Positions 21,578 through 32,445 are shown, numbered from the stretch's first letter. The stretch is 64,000 nt of DNA from Saxidomus purpurata (GCA_022818135.1 JAFMSR010000017.1:10443580-10507579), one strand, 5' to 3'. Program-made: numbers and translations. The notes: a model not told the origin generated them from the sequence alone.

Positions 21578-21868
21578 TGAAAGGGGCACTCCCTACATCT
21601 AGCAGATTATGTGTCAAATGAATGTAAAATGATAGATAAATACAATTTCAAAGAAGAACATATGGCGAAAAATGCCTCATTTTACCACAATTAATCAATA
21701 TAGAGGCTTTCTGTAATAAATCGCATCCACCAATAAATTGTACAGCAACAACTCTACATAGATTATTAATTGGTTTACGGTACTGCAGTAAATTTTAAAC
21801 CGCTGATTTCATCGATAATGACTGGGAATGCATAGCTGAAACTTTTAGGTTAAGTAATGATACTTACT
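21578..21868 (-). mobile_element. MITE family B, copy 3, reversed, left end lost
   Basis: Starts AAAGGGGCACTCCCTACATC and continues to TTAGGTTAAGTAATGATACT, then is cut by a tRNA-like SINE. Confidence 0.75.
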
Positions 21869-21879
21869 AGTCACGTGTG

Positions 21880-21970
21880 ATACCAAGGGCACACCTCTTG
21901 ATCCCGCTTAGATTCGAACTCGGGGCGGCGGCGAACACACTATCCACTGAGCTATCGAAGCCCACCATAT
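21880..21970 (-). mobile_element. SINE with a tRNA-like head
   Basis: On the minus strand GGCTTCGATAGCTCAGTGGA (A box) and CGAGTTCGAATCTAAGCGGG (B box) are clear. The acceptor ends do not pair, arguing against a functional tRNA. It interrupts MITE B copy 3. Confidence 0.6.
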
Positions 21971-22027
21971 ATATGAATTGATAAAGTAATTCAAAACATT
22001 GGATCCAGGAGTCCAACATTCTTCAGA

Positions 22028-22140
22028 AATGACGTGTGTGTTGGTGGTATGCACTTCTGGGTGCTGTGGGGCTCGTTTTGGGGAGGCTGCGTTTTTGGTA
22101 CGTGGCATTTCCTGTTTGATATTATTTTTGTTTTTTTGTA
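22028..22140 (+). mobile_element. Retroposon family R, copy 3 (5'-truncated)
   Basis: GTGTGTTGGTGGTATGCACT to CCTGTTTGATATTATTTTTG, the same 3' end as the other copies. Confidence 0.8.
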
Positions 22141-22167
22141 ACTAAACTAGAAACCGGGTGTTAGTAC

Positions 22168-22812
22168 CTATACAAATGCTTGGCCCTCTCTCACTTACTG
22201 AAAAATGCCAAGCCCTCCCTAACTTACTGACCAATGCCAAGTCCTCTCTCGCTATCAAATGCCCAGCCCTATTTCACTTACTGACAAATGTCGAGGCCTC
22301 TATCACTTACTGACCAATCCCCAGCCTTTCCTCACTTACTGATAAATGACCAGCCCTCTCTCCCTTGCTGAAAAAAACCCCAGCCCTGTCTGACTTACTG
22401 ACCACACATTTACGGACCAATTTCAAACACTCTCACTGACAAATGCCTAGCCCTCTCTCACTTACTGACCAATGCCTTTTCTCACTTACTGACCAATTCA
22501 TAGCTCTCTCTCACTTTCTGACAAGTGCCCAGCCCTCTCTCACTTACTGACCAATGCCCAGCCTTCACTCATTTACGGACCAGTGTCCAGACCTCACTTA
22601 CTGACCAATGTCCAGCCCTCCATCACTTACTGACCAATTTCAAACACTCACTTACTGACAAATGCCTAGCCCACTCCCACTTACTGACCAGTGCCAAGCC
22701 TTTCCTCATTTACTGACTAATGCCCAGTTCTCTCTCACTTACTGAAAAATGTCCAGCCCTCTCACTAACTGACCAATTCCATGCCAACCCTCTCTCACTT
22801 ACTGACAGTAGT
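22168..22812. repeat. ~29-bp minisatellite, about 20 units
   Basis: The unit resembles CTCTCTCACTTACTGACCAA followed by TGCCCAGCC, with unit lengths of about 25-35 bp. Degenerate relatives of the unit (CTTACTGACCAATCCCCAGC) reappear near 30060. The open frames 22525-22917 are by-products. Confidence 0.9.
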
Positions 22813-22819
22813 ATAGTAT

Positions 22820-23220
22820 GCCCGGTATTAGCCTCGTTTCGTGTTCAAAATGACCTCAGTGACCCTCCCCCACATCCCCTTTCTATAGCACTGGTGCCAG
22901 AAAGTCTGCGAGCGTAGACGCGTCGCAGAGCAGGATGGGAATGAGAATGGAACCAGTGGAAACTCCTGCAAGTATCGATTGTCTGAGATTGTCGCAGACC
23001 CCGGTAGTAATGTGCAAGTAAAACGCAATTCCGGATGAACCGCATGTGCTATTCTTAAGACCACACCCGACTAGCGTTTTCGGGGTAAGAGGAGGCACTT
23101 CTCCATCCCTAGGAGTACCTTCTCACCTTTCTTCAATCCCCCGAGGCCCTCCTCAGCCCCGGAAAACGCTAGAATCCGACCGTGCATCTGTATCATCATT
23201 TAGTAAGAGACAGGCAGTAA
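22820..23220. other. GC-richer unique stretch with a 26-bp inverted repeat (23070-23173)
   Basis: ACTAGCGTTTTCGGGGTAAG (23070) is inverted as CCCCGGAAAACGCTAGA (23173) around a ~50-bp spacer; both arms also carry GAGGAGG/CCTCCTC. Short open frames on both strands have no recognised motif. Confidence 0.5.
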
Positions 23221-23221
23221 A

Positions 23222-23267
23222 AACAAAAATAATATCAAACAGGGAATGCCACGTACCAAAAACGCAG
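23222..23267 (-). mobile_element. Retroposon family R, copy 4, tail only
   Basis: AAAACAAAAATAATATCAAA then CAGGGAATGCCACGTACC: only the last ~45 bp of the element. Confidence 0.7.
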
Positions 23268-23381
23268 TAAGTTTATAACTGTAACTCTTCCAATTGGAGT
23301 GATATTGGTTGTTTTCTAGTGTAAAAATAGCTGTTGCGTTCATGTATAAACGTGTTTCGCGACTATCTTTCATCAGTTTAA

Positions 23382-23762
23382 AGTGACACTGTGCGCATCT
23401 TACTGCACATAGTGTATTTTTGGTGACAGTTTTATAAAAGCAATTTTTGGTTGCTGTGCATTTAAATGTGTTAAATTAATGAGTATACCGCATTAGTACT
23501 TGAAGTTGGTGCTTTAGATATAAAAAAAATTGGACAGATAAAATGATAGTTGATTGTGTCGCTGTTGATGTTGGTAGGGATTCCGGCAGTGGAAGGGAAG
23601 CAACTCCTGTATGCAGTTGTTCTTTTCTTAAATTGACTCTCCCAGTCAAATAAGAATATCAATATTTGGAAAGTTATTTTTCAGACTGGTAGCGGGAAGA
23701 GTTTGGTGTATTGAGTTAAAAGCTATGATTTCCTCAGCTGCAATTTTACTTGAAAAAAAAAT
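23382..23762 (-). mobile_element. MITE family C, copy 1, reversed, one end lost to a pearl element
   Basis: TTTAAAGTGACACTGTGCGC marks one end. The body is a reverse copy of 59255-59664 (ATTGACTCTCCCAGTCAAAT, CTGGTAGCGGGAAGAG). It ends abruptly at TTTACTTGAAAAAAAAATG where pearl family 2 sequence begins. Confidence 0.85.
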
Positions 23763-25347
23763 GCTCCGGAAATTTTTTTTCAAGTAAATCTGATAAAGGG
23801 GAATAACTCTAGAAGTAGGCGAGGTAGAGTTATTATTCTTACACGCTGCACTTCCTACCAATGTGCTATGTCAGTGTATTAAGTTTGAAGAAAATCCCTC
23901 AAGTACTTTTGGAGTTATGCTCTGGACAAAACTTTTAAAGTAAATCTGATAAAGGGGAATAACTCTAAAAGTAGGCAAGGTAGAGTTATTGTTCTTGCAC
24001 ACTGCACTTCCTACCAATGTGCTCTGTCAGTGTATTAAGTTTGAAGAAAATCCCTCAAGTACTTTTGGAGTTATGCTTCGGACAAGTAAATCTGATAAAG
24101 GGGAATAACTCTAAAAGTAGGCAAGGTAGAGTTATTGTTCTTGCACACTGCACTTCCTACCAATGTGCTATGTTAGTGTATTAAGTTTGAAGTAAATCCC
24201 TCAAGTACTTTTGGAGTTATGCTCTGGACAAAACTTTTAAAGTAAATCTGATAAAGGGGAATACTCTAAAAGTAGGCAAGGTAGAGTTATTGTTCTTGCA
24301 CACTGCACTTCCTACCAATGTGCTATGTCAGTGTATTAAGTTTGAAGAAAATCCCTCAAGTACTTTTGGAGTTATGCTTCGGAGTAAATCGTAAAGGGGA
24401 AAACTTAAAGGGGGGGGGGGGGGGGGTTTTTTTTTTTGCTTTTTTTTTTTTTTTATTGTGTTTTTTTAGTGTAATAAGTTTGAAGAAACCTCAGTATCTT
24501 TTGGAGTTATGCTTCGGACAAGTAAATCTGATAAAGGGGAATAACTCTAAAAGAAGGCTAGGTGGAGTTATTGTTCTTACACACTGCACTTCCTACCAAT
24601 GTGCTATGTCAGTGTATTAAGTTTGAAGAAAATCCCTCAAGTACTTTTGGAGTTATGCTCTGGACAAAACTTTTAAAGTAAATCTGATAAAAGGGAATAC
24701 TCTCAAAGTAGGCAAAGTAGAGTTATTGTTCTTGCACACTGCACTTCCTACCAATGTGCTCTGTCAGTGTATTAAGTTTGAAGAGAATCCCTCAAGTACT
24801 TTTGGAGTTATGCTCTGGACAAAACTTTTAAAGTAAATCTGATAAAGGGGAATACTCTTAAAGTAGGCAAGGTAGAGTTATTGTTCTTGCACACTGCACT
24901 TCCTACCAATGTGCTATGTCAGTGTATTAAGTTTGAAGAAAATCCCTCAAGTACTTTTGGAGTTATGCTCCGGACAAAGTTGTTCAAGTAAATCTGATAA
25001 AAGGGGAATAACTCTAAAAGTAGGCAAGGTAGAGTTATTGTTCTTACACACTGCACTTCCTACCAATGTGCTATGTCAAGTGTATTAAGTTTGAAGTAAA
25101 TCCCTCAAGTACTTTTGGAGTTATGCTCCGGACAAAGTTTTTCAAGTAAATCTGATAAAAGAGGAATAACTCTAAAAGTAGGCAAGGTAGAGTTATTGTT
25201 CTTACACACTGCACTTCCTCCCAATGTGCTCTGTCAGTGTATGAAGTTTGAAGAAAATCGCTTAAGTACTTTTGGAGTTATGCTCCGGACAAAATTGGGA
25301 CGGACGAAGACCATTTCTAATATCCCCTTCGCCTTCGGCGGGGGGAT
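23763..25347 (-). mobile_element. Pearl/HINE-like element, family 2, reversed copy lacking its 3' end
   Basis: About ten ~150-158 bp monomers read TAAATCTGATAAAGGGGAAT, AAGTAGGCAAGGTAGAGTTA, CACTGCACTTCCTACCAATG and AAGTACTTTTGGAGTTATGC. The element ends in CCCCTTCGCCTTCGGCGGGG, the 5' end of the family (forward copy at 26809). The microsatellite is reduced to GGACGGACG. The 3' end with its CTCTTGTT terminus is missing. A homopolymer-blurred patch lies at 24409-24470. Confidence 0.85.
24409..24470. other. Homopolymer patch, probable assembly or consensus error
   Basis: A run of ~18 G followed by T runs replaces one part of a core monomer; both flanks continue the monomer with small deletions. 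It resembles the larger patch at 42811-43190. Confidence 0.6.
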
Positions 25348-25487
25348 AAATAAAAAGAAGCAAAATTTCGTGTAAAGAAAACAAATCTAAAGAAGCAATT
25401 GCATCTGGAAAATCTGAAACCGTCTCTTTGATAGGTCCAGTACTAAAGTGAGCGGTCAGCAGTCTACAGTTCATTCGAGTGTTTTTG

Positions 25488-25528
25488 GTATGTGGCATTC
25501 CCTGTTTGATATTATTTTTGTTTTTTTG
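25488..25528 (+). mobile_element. Retroposon family R, copy 5, tail only
   Basis: TGTGGCATTCCCTGTTTGAT followed by ATTATTTTTGTTTTTTTGG. Confidence 0.7.
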
Positions 25529-25538
25529 GGCTTTTGGA

Positions 25539-26147
25539 ATGTTTCAGTGCGATAGTTATTTAGAAACATTTTCAAGACAGGATAATATGCTTCGACATAA
25601 AACAGCTCTGCATGCACACAAAGATTCGCACGGAACGAAACCATGAATGATGCTTCAACGCGACGAGACATACTCGAGACAAGCAATGACTCCGATTTCG
25701 ACATTTCTCTTGACGACGATGACTTGGATCTCTCTGACGTCGACAACAATAACGGCGATCCTTGGCAAGAAATAACTTGCCATGCAGTGAAAGAACTAGA
25801 GGCACGTTACGAATCAGAACTTCATCAGCTCTTGAAAGAACGGGATGGAATCACCGAAAATGAAGCCAAGTACAGGGTATTCAGAAATCTGAGAGGTTCG
25901 TACAGAACTGCCATGATGAATGAATTAGCGAGAAAGTTACTTTTGATTCAATCCATGAAGTGTGACGATACGTTACAAGAAGATCAAGGATACCATAAAA
26001 CAACTGGTGGACAGAAACGGATTCGACTCTATGGAAGCTCTTAAGTATGGAATCTACAAAAGACAATTTCTGCTTGATAAATTCTTGGACAGAATTGAAG
26101 CAGAAATTTCGTCAGTAGAAGAAGACGAGGATCAGTTTTCCGAATGA
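25539..26147 (+). pseudogene. Zinc-finger-like plus acidic/charged protein, broken by two frame changes
   Basis: The first frame (ATG 25539, stop 25644-25646) encodes FQCDSY, then ETFSRQDNMLRHKTALHAHK. This is a C2H2-like finger pattern (C-x2-?-x12-H), but the second metal-binding Cys position is Tyr (TAT, one base from TGT). The second frame (ATG 25643, overlapping by ATGA) has a very acidic segment (SDFDISLDDDDLDLSDVD), then a charged helical segment with KYRVFRNLRGSYRTAMMNEL. Near 25965 the sensible reading passes back to the first frame (YKKIKDTIKQLVDRNGFDSM, ALKYGIYKRQFLLDKFLDRI) and ends at 26145-26147. The continuity of helical, Lys/Glu-rich sequence across both joins suggests one ancestral intronless gene with two indels. 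I do not recognise the family. A finger followed by an acidic helical domain would fit a DNA-binding protein or a mobile-element accessory protein. Confidence 0.55.
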
Positions 26148-26511
26148 TCGAACGTTCAGACGAGATAGACGTACTTACCTTCCTGTAAATATTTAGAATC
26201 TGGTCTCGACATATAAGGCAGATCTTCTAACTAAATGAACTTTACACAAAGATACTATACTATTTTGAATATAATACACGACAAAAGTCTATTTATTCCG
26301 AGGACGGTTGTGGTAGAAAAAGAAAGCAGGCGCATCTACTATACATTCGCGCTGATGATATGGTATACTATGCAATCAAAATGACGAAATGGCACTGGCG
26401 TCAAATTCTCAAGAAGGAAGTTCTTAGTTTTCTTCAATGTTTATGTACATGCACAGATAGCCCAAATGTGATTCATAAATGACCTCCAAAGAGTGCTCGA
26501 TATAAAGCATT

Positions 26512-26543
26512 CCAAGATGCGCATAATGTCACTTTAATATTGC
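26512..26543 (+). mobile_element. MITE family C, terminal fragment
   Basis: AAGATGCGCATAATGTCACT followed by TTAA: the right end of family C only. Confidence 0.65.
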
Positions 26544-26808
26544 TGGTTTGATAATCACACATGTCATTACATACCGATTTCAAATAAACGAATGTTAAAG
26601 CTGCTCGCTCTCACTTACCGTTGAAAAAAATGTTTTTAAAAATTTGATAAAATTATTCATAAACATAAAACTAAAGACTAGAATCAAAATATAAGCAAAA
26701 ATCTAGGTAGGAATTTGCAGAAATCGATAAAAAGTGTCAGTTGCACGGCACCGCTACACTATATGTTTATATTTAAATTTCAAAAGCGTTGGGTAGTATA
26801 TTTTTTTT

Positions 26809-28014
26809 ATCCCCCCGCCGAAGGCGAAGGGGATATTAGAAATGCCCTTCGTCCGTCCGTCCGTCTGTCCGTCCGTGCGTCCGTCCCAATTTTGTCCGGA
26901 GCATAACTCCAAAAGTACTTGTGCGATTTTGTTCAAACTTCATACACTGACAGAGCACATTGGGAGGAAGTGCAGTGTGTAAGAACAATAACTCTACCTT
27001 GCCTACTTTTAGAGTTATTCCCCTTTTATCAGATTTACTCGAAAAACTTTGTCCAGAGCATAACTCCAAAAGTACTTGAGGGATTTTCTTCAAACTTAAT
27101 ACACTGACATAGCACATTGGTAGGAAGTGCAGTGTGCAAGAACAATAACTCTACCTTGCCTACTTTTAAAGTTATTCCCCTTTATCAGATTTACTCTAAA
27201 AGTTTTGTCCGGAGCATATCTCCAAAAGTACTTGAGGGATTTACTTCAAACTTAATACACTGACATAGCACATTGGTAGGAAGTGCAGTGTGCAAGAACA
27301 ATAACTCTACCTTGCCTACTTTTAGAGTTATTCCCCTTTATCAGATTTACTTGTCCAGAGCATAACTCCAAAAGTACTTGAGGGATTTTCTTCAAACTTA
27401 ATACACTGACATAGCACATTGGTAGGAAGTGAAGTGTTCTAGAACAATAACTCTACCTTGCCTACTTTTAGAGTTATTCCCCTTTATCAGATTTATTTTA
27501 AAAGTTTTGTCCAGAGCATAACTCCAAAAGTACTTGAGGGATTTTCTACAAACTTAATACACTGACATAGCACATTGGTAGGAAGTGCAGTGTGTAAGAA
27601 CAATAACTCTACCTTGCCTACTTTTAGAGTTATTCCCCTTTATCAGATTTACTTTAAAAGTTTTGTCCAGAGCATAACTCCAAAAGTACTTGAGGGATTT
27701 TCTTCAAACTTAATACACTGACATTGCACATTGGTAGGAAGTGCAGTGTGCAAGAACAATAACTCTACCTTGTCTACTTTTAGTCAAATAGAAAAATATC
27801 ATACCTATACTGATAATGAACATTAATATAATTTTGCAAACCTTCTCTTCATTGCCTTATTCTTTTTCCACTTACTTGAAAACTGTACTCAGCATGACCA
27901 TAACTATACGGCTTTTTAAGGATTTCCTCTCACCAAGTAAAATGTACGAAAGTACAACCTTCAGGTAACTTTTTCCTGGCGGGGGGATTAACCATGTGTA
28001 ACATGGCTCTTGTT
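26809..28014 (+). mobile_element. Pearl/HINE-like element, family 2, complete copy
   Basis: 5' end ATCCCCCCGCCGAAGGCGAA, then a CCGT microsatellite (26849-26886). About six ~150-158 bp monomers are anchored by GAGCATAACTCCAAAAGTAC. A unique segment (27785-27970) follows, then GGCGGGGGGATTA, the inverted copy of the 5' end. Next is a stem-loop CCATG-TGTAA-CATGG and the terminal CTCTTGTT (28007-28014). It inserted into MITE A at the same site used by the family 1 element in copy 1. Non-coding. Confidence 0.85.
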
Positions 28015-28079
28015 AAATTTAGAGATATACGTGACAGGAATTTTTGTTGGAGCCCTTTTATATGACTATATGTTCTTAA

Positions 28080-28940
28080 AGGTCCATTACTAACACCAAA
28101 TCAAATTTTCTTTTAAAGGTCCACTACTAAGCAAAAATTAAGTGACAGTTATTTCAATGGCAAGTACAGTACCTTTTTGCAAGACACTAAATAATGAAGA
28201 TTGACGGGTTAAAATTTACAGAAAGTGTTCGGAACACGAAGAAAAGTATGTGTATTATGTTGAAATCTCAGTGATTCGACAAAATGACCACCCAGGTCTT
28301 TTTAACTTTCTTCATAATGCATAGAAAAATAAGTGCACATGTTCTGTGGTTTATTTAGAATTTCTACTTGACAACTTTCATTTTTTATTAAAAATAACTT
28401 ATTTCTGTGTCTTTTAAAGTATATTTGAATTTTCGCTTTCCTTAGTATTGGACCTTTAAATCTAGAATTGTAATGGGCGTCTTCTCAGAAGGAAAAATAT
28501 GACATACTGCATTGAATGTGACCATATTGTGTTGAAAATTTGAGTTTAACAAAAGAATTAATCCCTTCTATTTTGCCGTTTCAAAAACGAAAGTAGGTTT
28601 TCCCGTTTTGACAAATCTTTGTAATTTTACAGAAATTTCCCAGAGAGAGGCTGTAAATAGGTTGTACATAAATAAGCATGCCTATTTTGAATTATAATTG
28701 AAGAACTTTACTTCCAATGATGTGCAAAGAATATGTCTGACTGTTTACAACATTCAATAAAGCAAAAGTAGGACAAAAAGACCCCAAACATTCACTCGGT
28801 TTTTCTGCAGCAGTATTTCAAACAGGGAAATACTCTAACTCCACGGCTATTGTAAAGTTTTAGAAGCCAGTTTCAAACTGTATTTCCCTGTTACAATTCC
28901 AGATTTAAAAGAAAATTCGATTTGATTTAGTAATGGACCT
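28080..28940 (+). mobile_element. MITE family D, outer copy, TTAA-flanked
   Basis: AGGTCCATTACTAA at the left and TTAGTAATGGACCT at the right, flanked by TTAA on both sides (28076-28079, 28941-28944). TIRs extend ~35 bp (AAATCAAATTTTCTTTTAAA / TTTAAAAGAAAATTCGATTT). The left arm is interrupted at its own TTAA by another family D copy. No coding sequence. Confidence 0.9.
28117..28455 (+). mobile_element. MITE family D, inner copy, TTAA-flanked
   Basis: AGGTCCACTACTAAG to CTTAGTATTGGACCT, 339 bp, flanked by TTAA (28113-28116 and 28456-28459). Removing it with one TTAA restores the left arm of the outer element (TTTTCTTTTAAATCTAGAAT), which then matches the outer right arm. Confidence 0.9.
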
Positions 28941-29011
28941 TTAAATACGTTATTTACATACAGTTTGAAGAACTTTATTTTTTTACTAAAATCTGAGAGC
29001 AATCTACTTTA

Positions 29012-29690
29012 AATGTATTATCTGTTCTCTTCATTCTCGTATTGAAACCATTTTGCGTGGTTTGTCAATGCGTTGACATCTTACTAAACACACACCACAA
29101 CAGCGAAAAAATAGTTGAAACTATGATTGCTTGTTTAAACGTAACACACTATAAAATGGAGGAGACTTTTCTAATATATCATTTTTCTAGCTAAACAGAT
29201 ATTAACGAACGACATCTCCAGGTACTTCAGAATTCTCTGTACGGATACTGTACGCCATCCGCTCGTAAATCTCACACGAGACCAAACGCTTTGGTTACTT
29301 CCGTATCGCCAAATTGCTATCCGACCTATTTAAACGTGTTTATGTTAAAAACGTTTGTAATGTAAAGACGCTTAAACGTTATATTCCATTTAAATCAATT
29401 CACTAAACCTTACGCAAACGTGAAATACAAAAACATTAGTGTTTTACCTCCTGATTATGATACATTTGTTTATTACAATGAGTGACCTAGATTAGACGGA
29501 AAACATGGGCGCGAAATTTAAATTGGATAATCGGAGTAATGTTTCTGTAATGAAGACACTCTATGTTTAACGAGGTGCCTTATGTACTGTATCTTAGTAT
29601 TTTCCGAAATAGGAATTTTGTATAAAACACTAAAATTTCGGTGGGAAGAAAAGAAGAAAAGTCAGAAAAGAGAGAACAAGAAGCGGGGGC
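29012..29690. other. AT-rich stretch, nothing recognised
   Basis: No gene, splice-bounded exon or shared repeat was seen. Confidence 0.35.
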
Positions 29691-30095
29691 GGGCCCTAGC
29701 AAACGGGCCGTGTGATGGAGGGGGCGACCGACCGGAAGGGCAAGAGACCAACCGGCTAGCGTGGCATCTGGGTCTGGAAGTGAGGCCGTGCCTTATTATA
29801 CTCAAGGTTCTTCGAGACCAACTGCCTCCTCAGACCGGCCGCAACGGTCGGACATGCACCTGTTTTGACAGCGGAGGGTTCTCACCCGCATCCCTTGCTT
29901 TTCAGCACATTACCCTCCCACCTGCAGAGTTCCACCTTTTCCCCTCCCTCTGCGACTCTCACTCACTTTCTGCACCATCCATAAATAAGGGGGCGGTCAC
30001 TGATCATTTTAACATGAACATGAAACAAGCTAGACAGGGCCCCTTGGCCAGCCACCCTCCTCCTTACTGACCAATCCCCAGCCCTCTTCGAGCAA
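29690..30095. other. GC-rich island of unknown nature with minisatellite traces
   Basis: Much richer in G and C than its surroundings (GCGGGGGCGGGCCC, ACCGACCGGAAGGGC). A plus-strand open frame runs 29582-30070 without a recognisable motif; it is Arg/Pro-rich as expected from composition. Its end (CCTTACTGACCAATCCCCAG) resembles the minisatellite unit of 22168-22812. Confidence 0.4.
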
Positions 30096-32235
30096 CTCAC
30101 CATTTTGAGACAAATACCGATCACGGAGAACTCAGCCCATTCATGGCTACAAACATTACAACAAACACTTTATACTTTCAAAAAAAGAAAGGAACATGAA
30201 CTAAACGACAACGAAGAATAGACGAGCCTCCTGACTTGGAAAATTCACGTTATATGTTATCTGCTATATGCATACTGCATGATGCTAGTATTATCGTCTG
30301 TCAAATGTCATTCCAAATGTCCTGTGCTATCTGTCCATAAATTGTGCATATGTTTAACTGATTACAAAACTTGTGGCGACCTTAAGTCACGATGATAGAT
30401 AAAACCTATCAATAATTGATGAGGTATGTGCATATGCATACTGTATTATCATTTTAGTTAAAATATTATCAAAGCACTTGTTCGATTTTCAGAAAAGGAA
30501 TTGCAATAGGCTAGTATACATATACAGTGATCTCGTAGACTATGAGCTAGGTGCAGTGGACTATTTCTTTCGTTTTTTGTTTGTTCGTGTGTGGTAAATA
30601 GGTTTTAACCTTTAGAAACAATATTTGAGGTTTCTGTGTTTATTTCAACGAGTTTATAAAACTGTTCATTACAACTAGTCGCATTTTAAAATGCGTTAAC
30701 TTTTCAAAAAGCAAGCATGTTATGTCATACGGTTGTAAAATGTTTGTAACGACACTGCAAACAAGTCCACGATGTAAATAAAATCAATCCTACGTCAAAG
30801 GTTTACATGGTTGGAAACTTTTTATTCTGTTACGTCATTTTTGCAATTAGTTGAACGTTACTGCATAATATCACAAGAAGACCATGAGGATTGGCCTATA
30901 TTGCTTACACGAGTTAGACACCTTCAGCACAACTGGTTTGTAATGTTTCGGAAAACAAGATTTCTAACTAATAATTTTTATTCAGTTGAGAACATCAATC
31001 TACTATATGAATCATTGTCTCTTGAAAAATTCGGAAGAGGGGTATACAAGGAGGTATAATTCTATGCTTAAAAATCAGTCAAGTACTTTTAATAATTTGG
31101 ATTACTTTTACTGTTGTAACATTCAATATAATTCAAAGCATGTTGGTACGATAATGCAGTTCAGGATTATAATGTCTCATCAAACAGTAATAAAACCCTT
31201 AATGTTTAGATAAACGCATTATTGTTATTATAGTGCATGCTGCCATTACGAACGACGACTTAAGTTCGAGTAAACAGTATTCCGCTTAATTTTCTAAAAT
31301 GGAATTCTCTATCTCTGTATAAACTGTTTGATTTCCTAGCTGACTAGTTAAGATAATGGAAATAAGTTTATAAATCTCACGGGGATAGTATTAACATCTT
31401 TATAGAAGCGTGGAAGTGGACTTCGTTGTTTAAGTAATAAGTTCGTCTAGACGATTCTATATCCTTTGAAATATTATAAACAAGAATTATTTTTTAAATG
31501 TTTAAACAGATAGTCTGCGCACTAAACATCCGATGCGAGATTCGTGTGATGTAGCGTGTATCGTGTGCAAAAGATATGTATCAGAACCATTAACTAGCAT
31601 TCAAACGTACTGACAGGGACAAAGAGCTGTTTACAATATCACGGGTGTTGCATTTGTTGAATTTAAGTGAACATGGTTTTTAAGCCAAGATAAGGCCTCG
31701 ACGCTTTGATGAAATGTATAACTAGCTTTTGGTGTTTAGAATAACAATAGTTTCAAGTGTTAGAACTTGCAAATTCTTCGTTAAGTAGTTTGTTAATTAT
31801 AATGATTGCGTAATTTATTGTTTTCCTAAATTCTTAGCGAATGTCTTTGATGAGAGCCACGTTGTTCTATCGACCACATAAATCTATGGGACAACTGTCA
31901 TTTGGATGCGAAAACTTAAATCACGCACTTGTGATTTAATTACTACGCATCCGAACTCCTGACTGTATTATACTCAACGATAAAAAAGAGAGACAATCGT
32001 ATTTCTTAAGTTAATGCTCACGAAACTTTCATTTATATATTTAGAATTTAAGCTTTCGCTAATGTTAACTGGCGTTTGCTATTTCTTCGACATGTTGTAG
32101 TAGCAGTTCTAATCTCTATCAGATTTTGTCTTGTTTATTTAACATGACCGTACAAATTGTAATTGTGAATATTTGGACAATGAATGTTAGGTTCTACCAA
32201 ATAGCAAACATAAAAGCCAAGTGTTGTAACCATAG
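30096..32235. other. AT-rich stretch with one small hairpin (31904-31952)
   Basis: GGATGCG...TTAAATCAC-gcactt-GTGATTTAA...CGCATCC forms a nested imperfect hairpin. No supported gene. Confidence 0.4.
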
Positions 32236-32445
32236 GATGTCTTTTTTAAGAAATGTAATTCCAAAATCGTTTCATCTCGGTCTGCTTATCGCTGGCTTAT
32301 GGATTTCTCGTCCGAAAATCTGTTAAGTAAATACGAAATGCCATCAAATATCCATGCTCATAAATGTTTATGTGATAGGGCTTGTAAATATTTATGAGTA
32401 ATTCGATAAAAATTGGTTTGCAAGAATTTAAGACAATATAAACCT
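32236..32445 (+). repeat. Dispersed repeat F, copy 1
   Basis: Shares AAATGTAATTCCAAA, TATGGATTTCTCGTCC, ATCAAATATCC, GTAAATATTTATG and GGTTTGCAAGAAT in the same order with 58707-58890. The pair is degenerate and non-coding as read. Confidence 0.6.

Larger units (their letters stand above)
26599..29008 (+). mobile_element. MITE family A, copy 7, host of a three-level nest
   Basis: Left part 26599-26808 (AGCTGCTCGCTCTCAC onward), middle 28015-28079, right part 28941-29008 ending GAGAGCAATCTACT. TTAA flanks both outer ends (26595-26598 and 29009-29012). The interruptions are a pearl family 2 element and a family D element. Confidence 0.85.

Noticed and set aside
22525..22917. Ser/Leu/Thr-rich open frames
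   Set aside because: Read-through of the ~29-bp minisatellite.
29582..30070. 162-codon plus-strand open frame in a GC-rich island
   Set aside because: No recognisable domain; Arg/Pro-rich composition follows from base composition and its end overlaps a minisatellite-like sequence.
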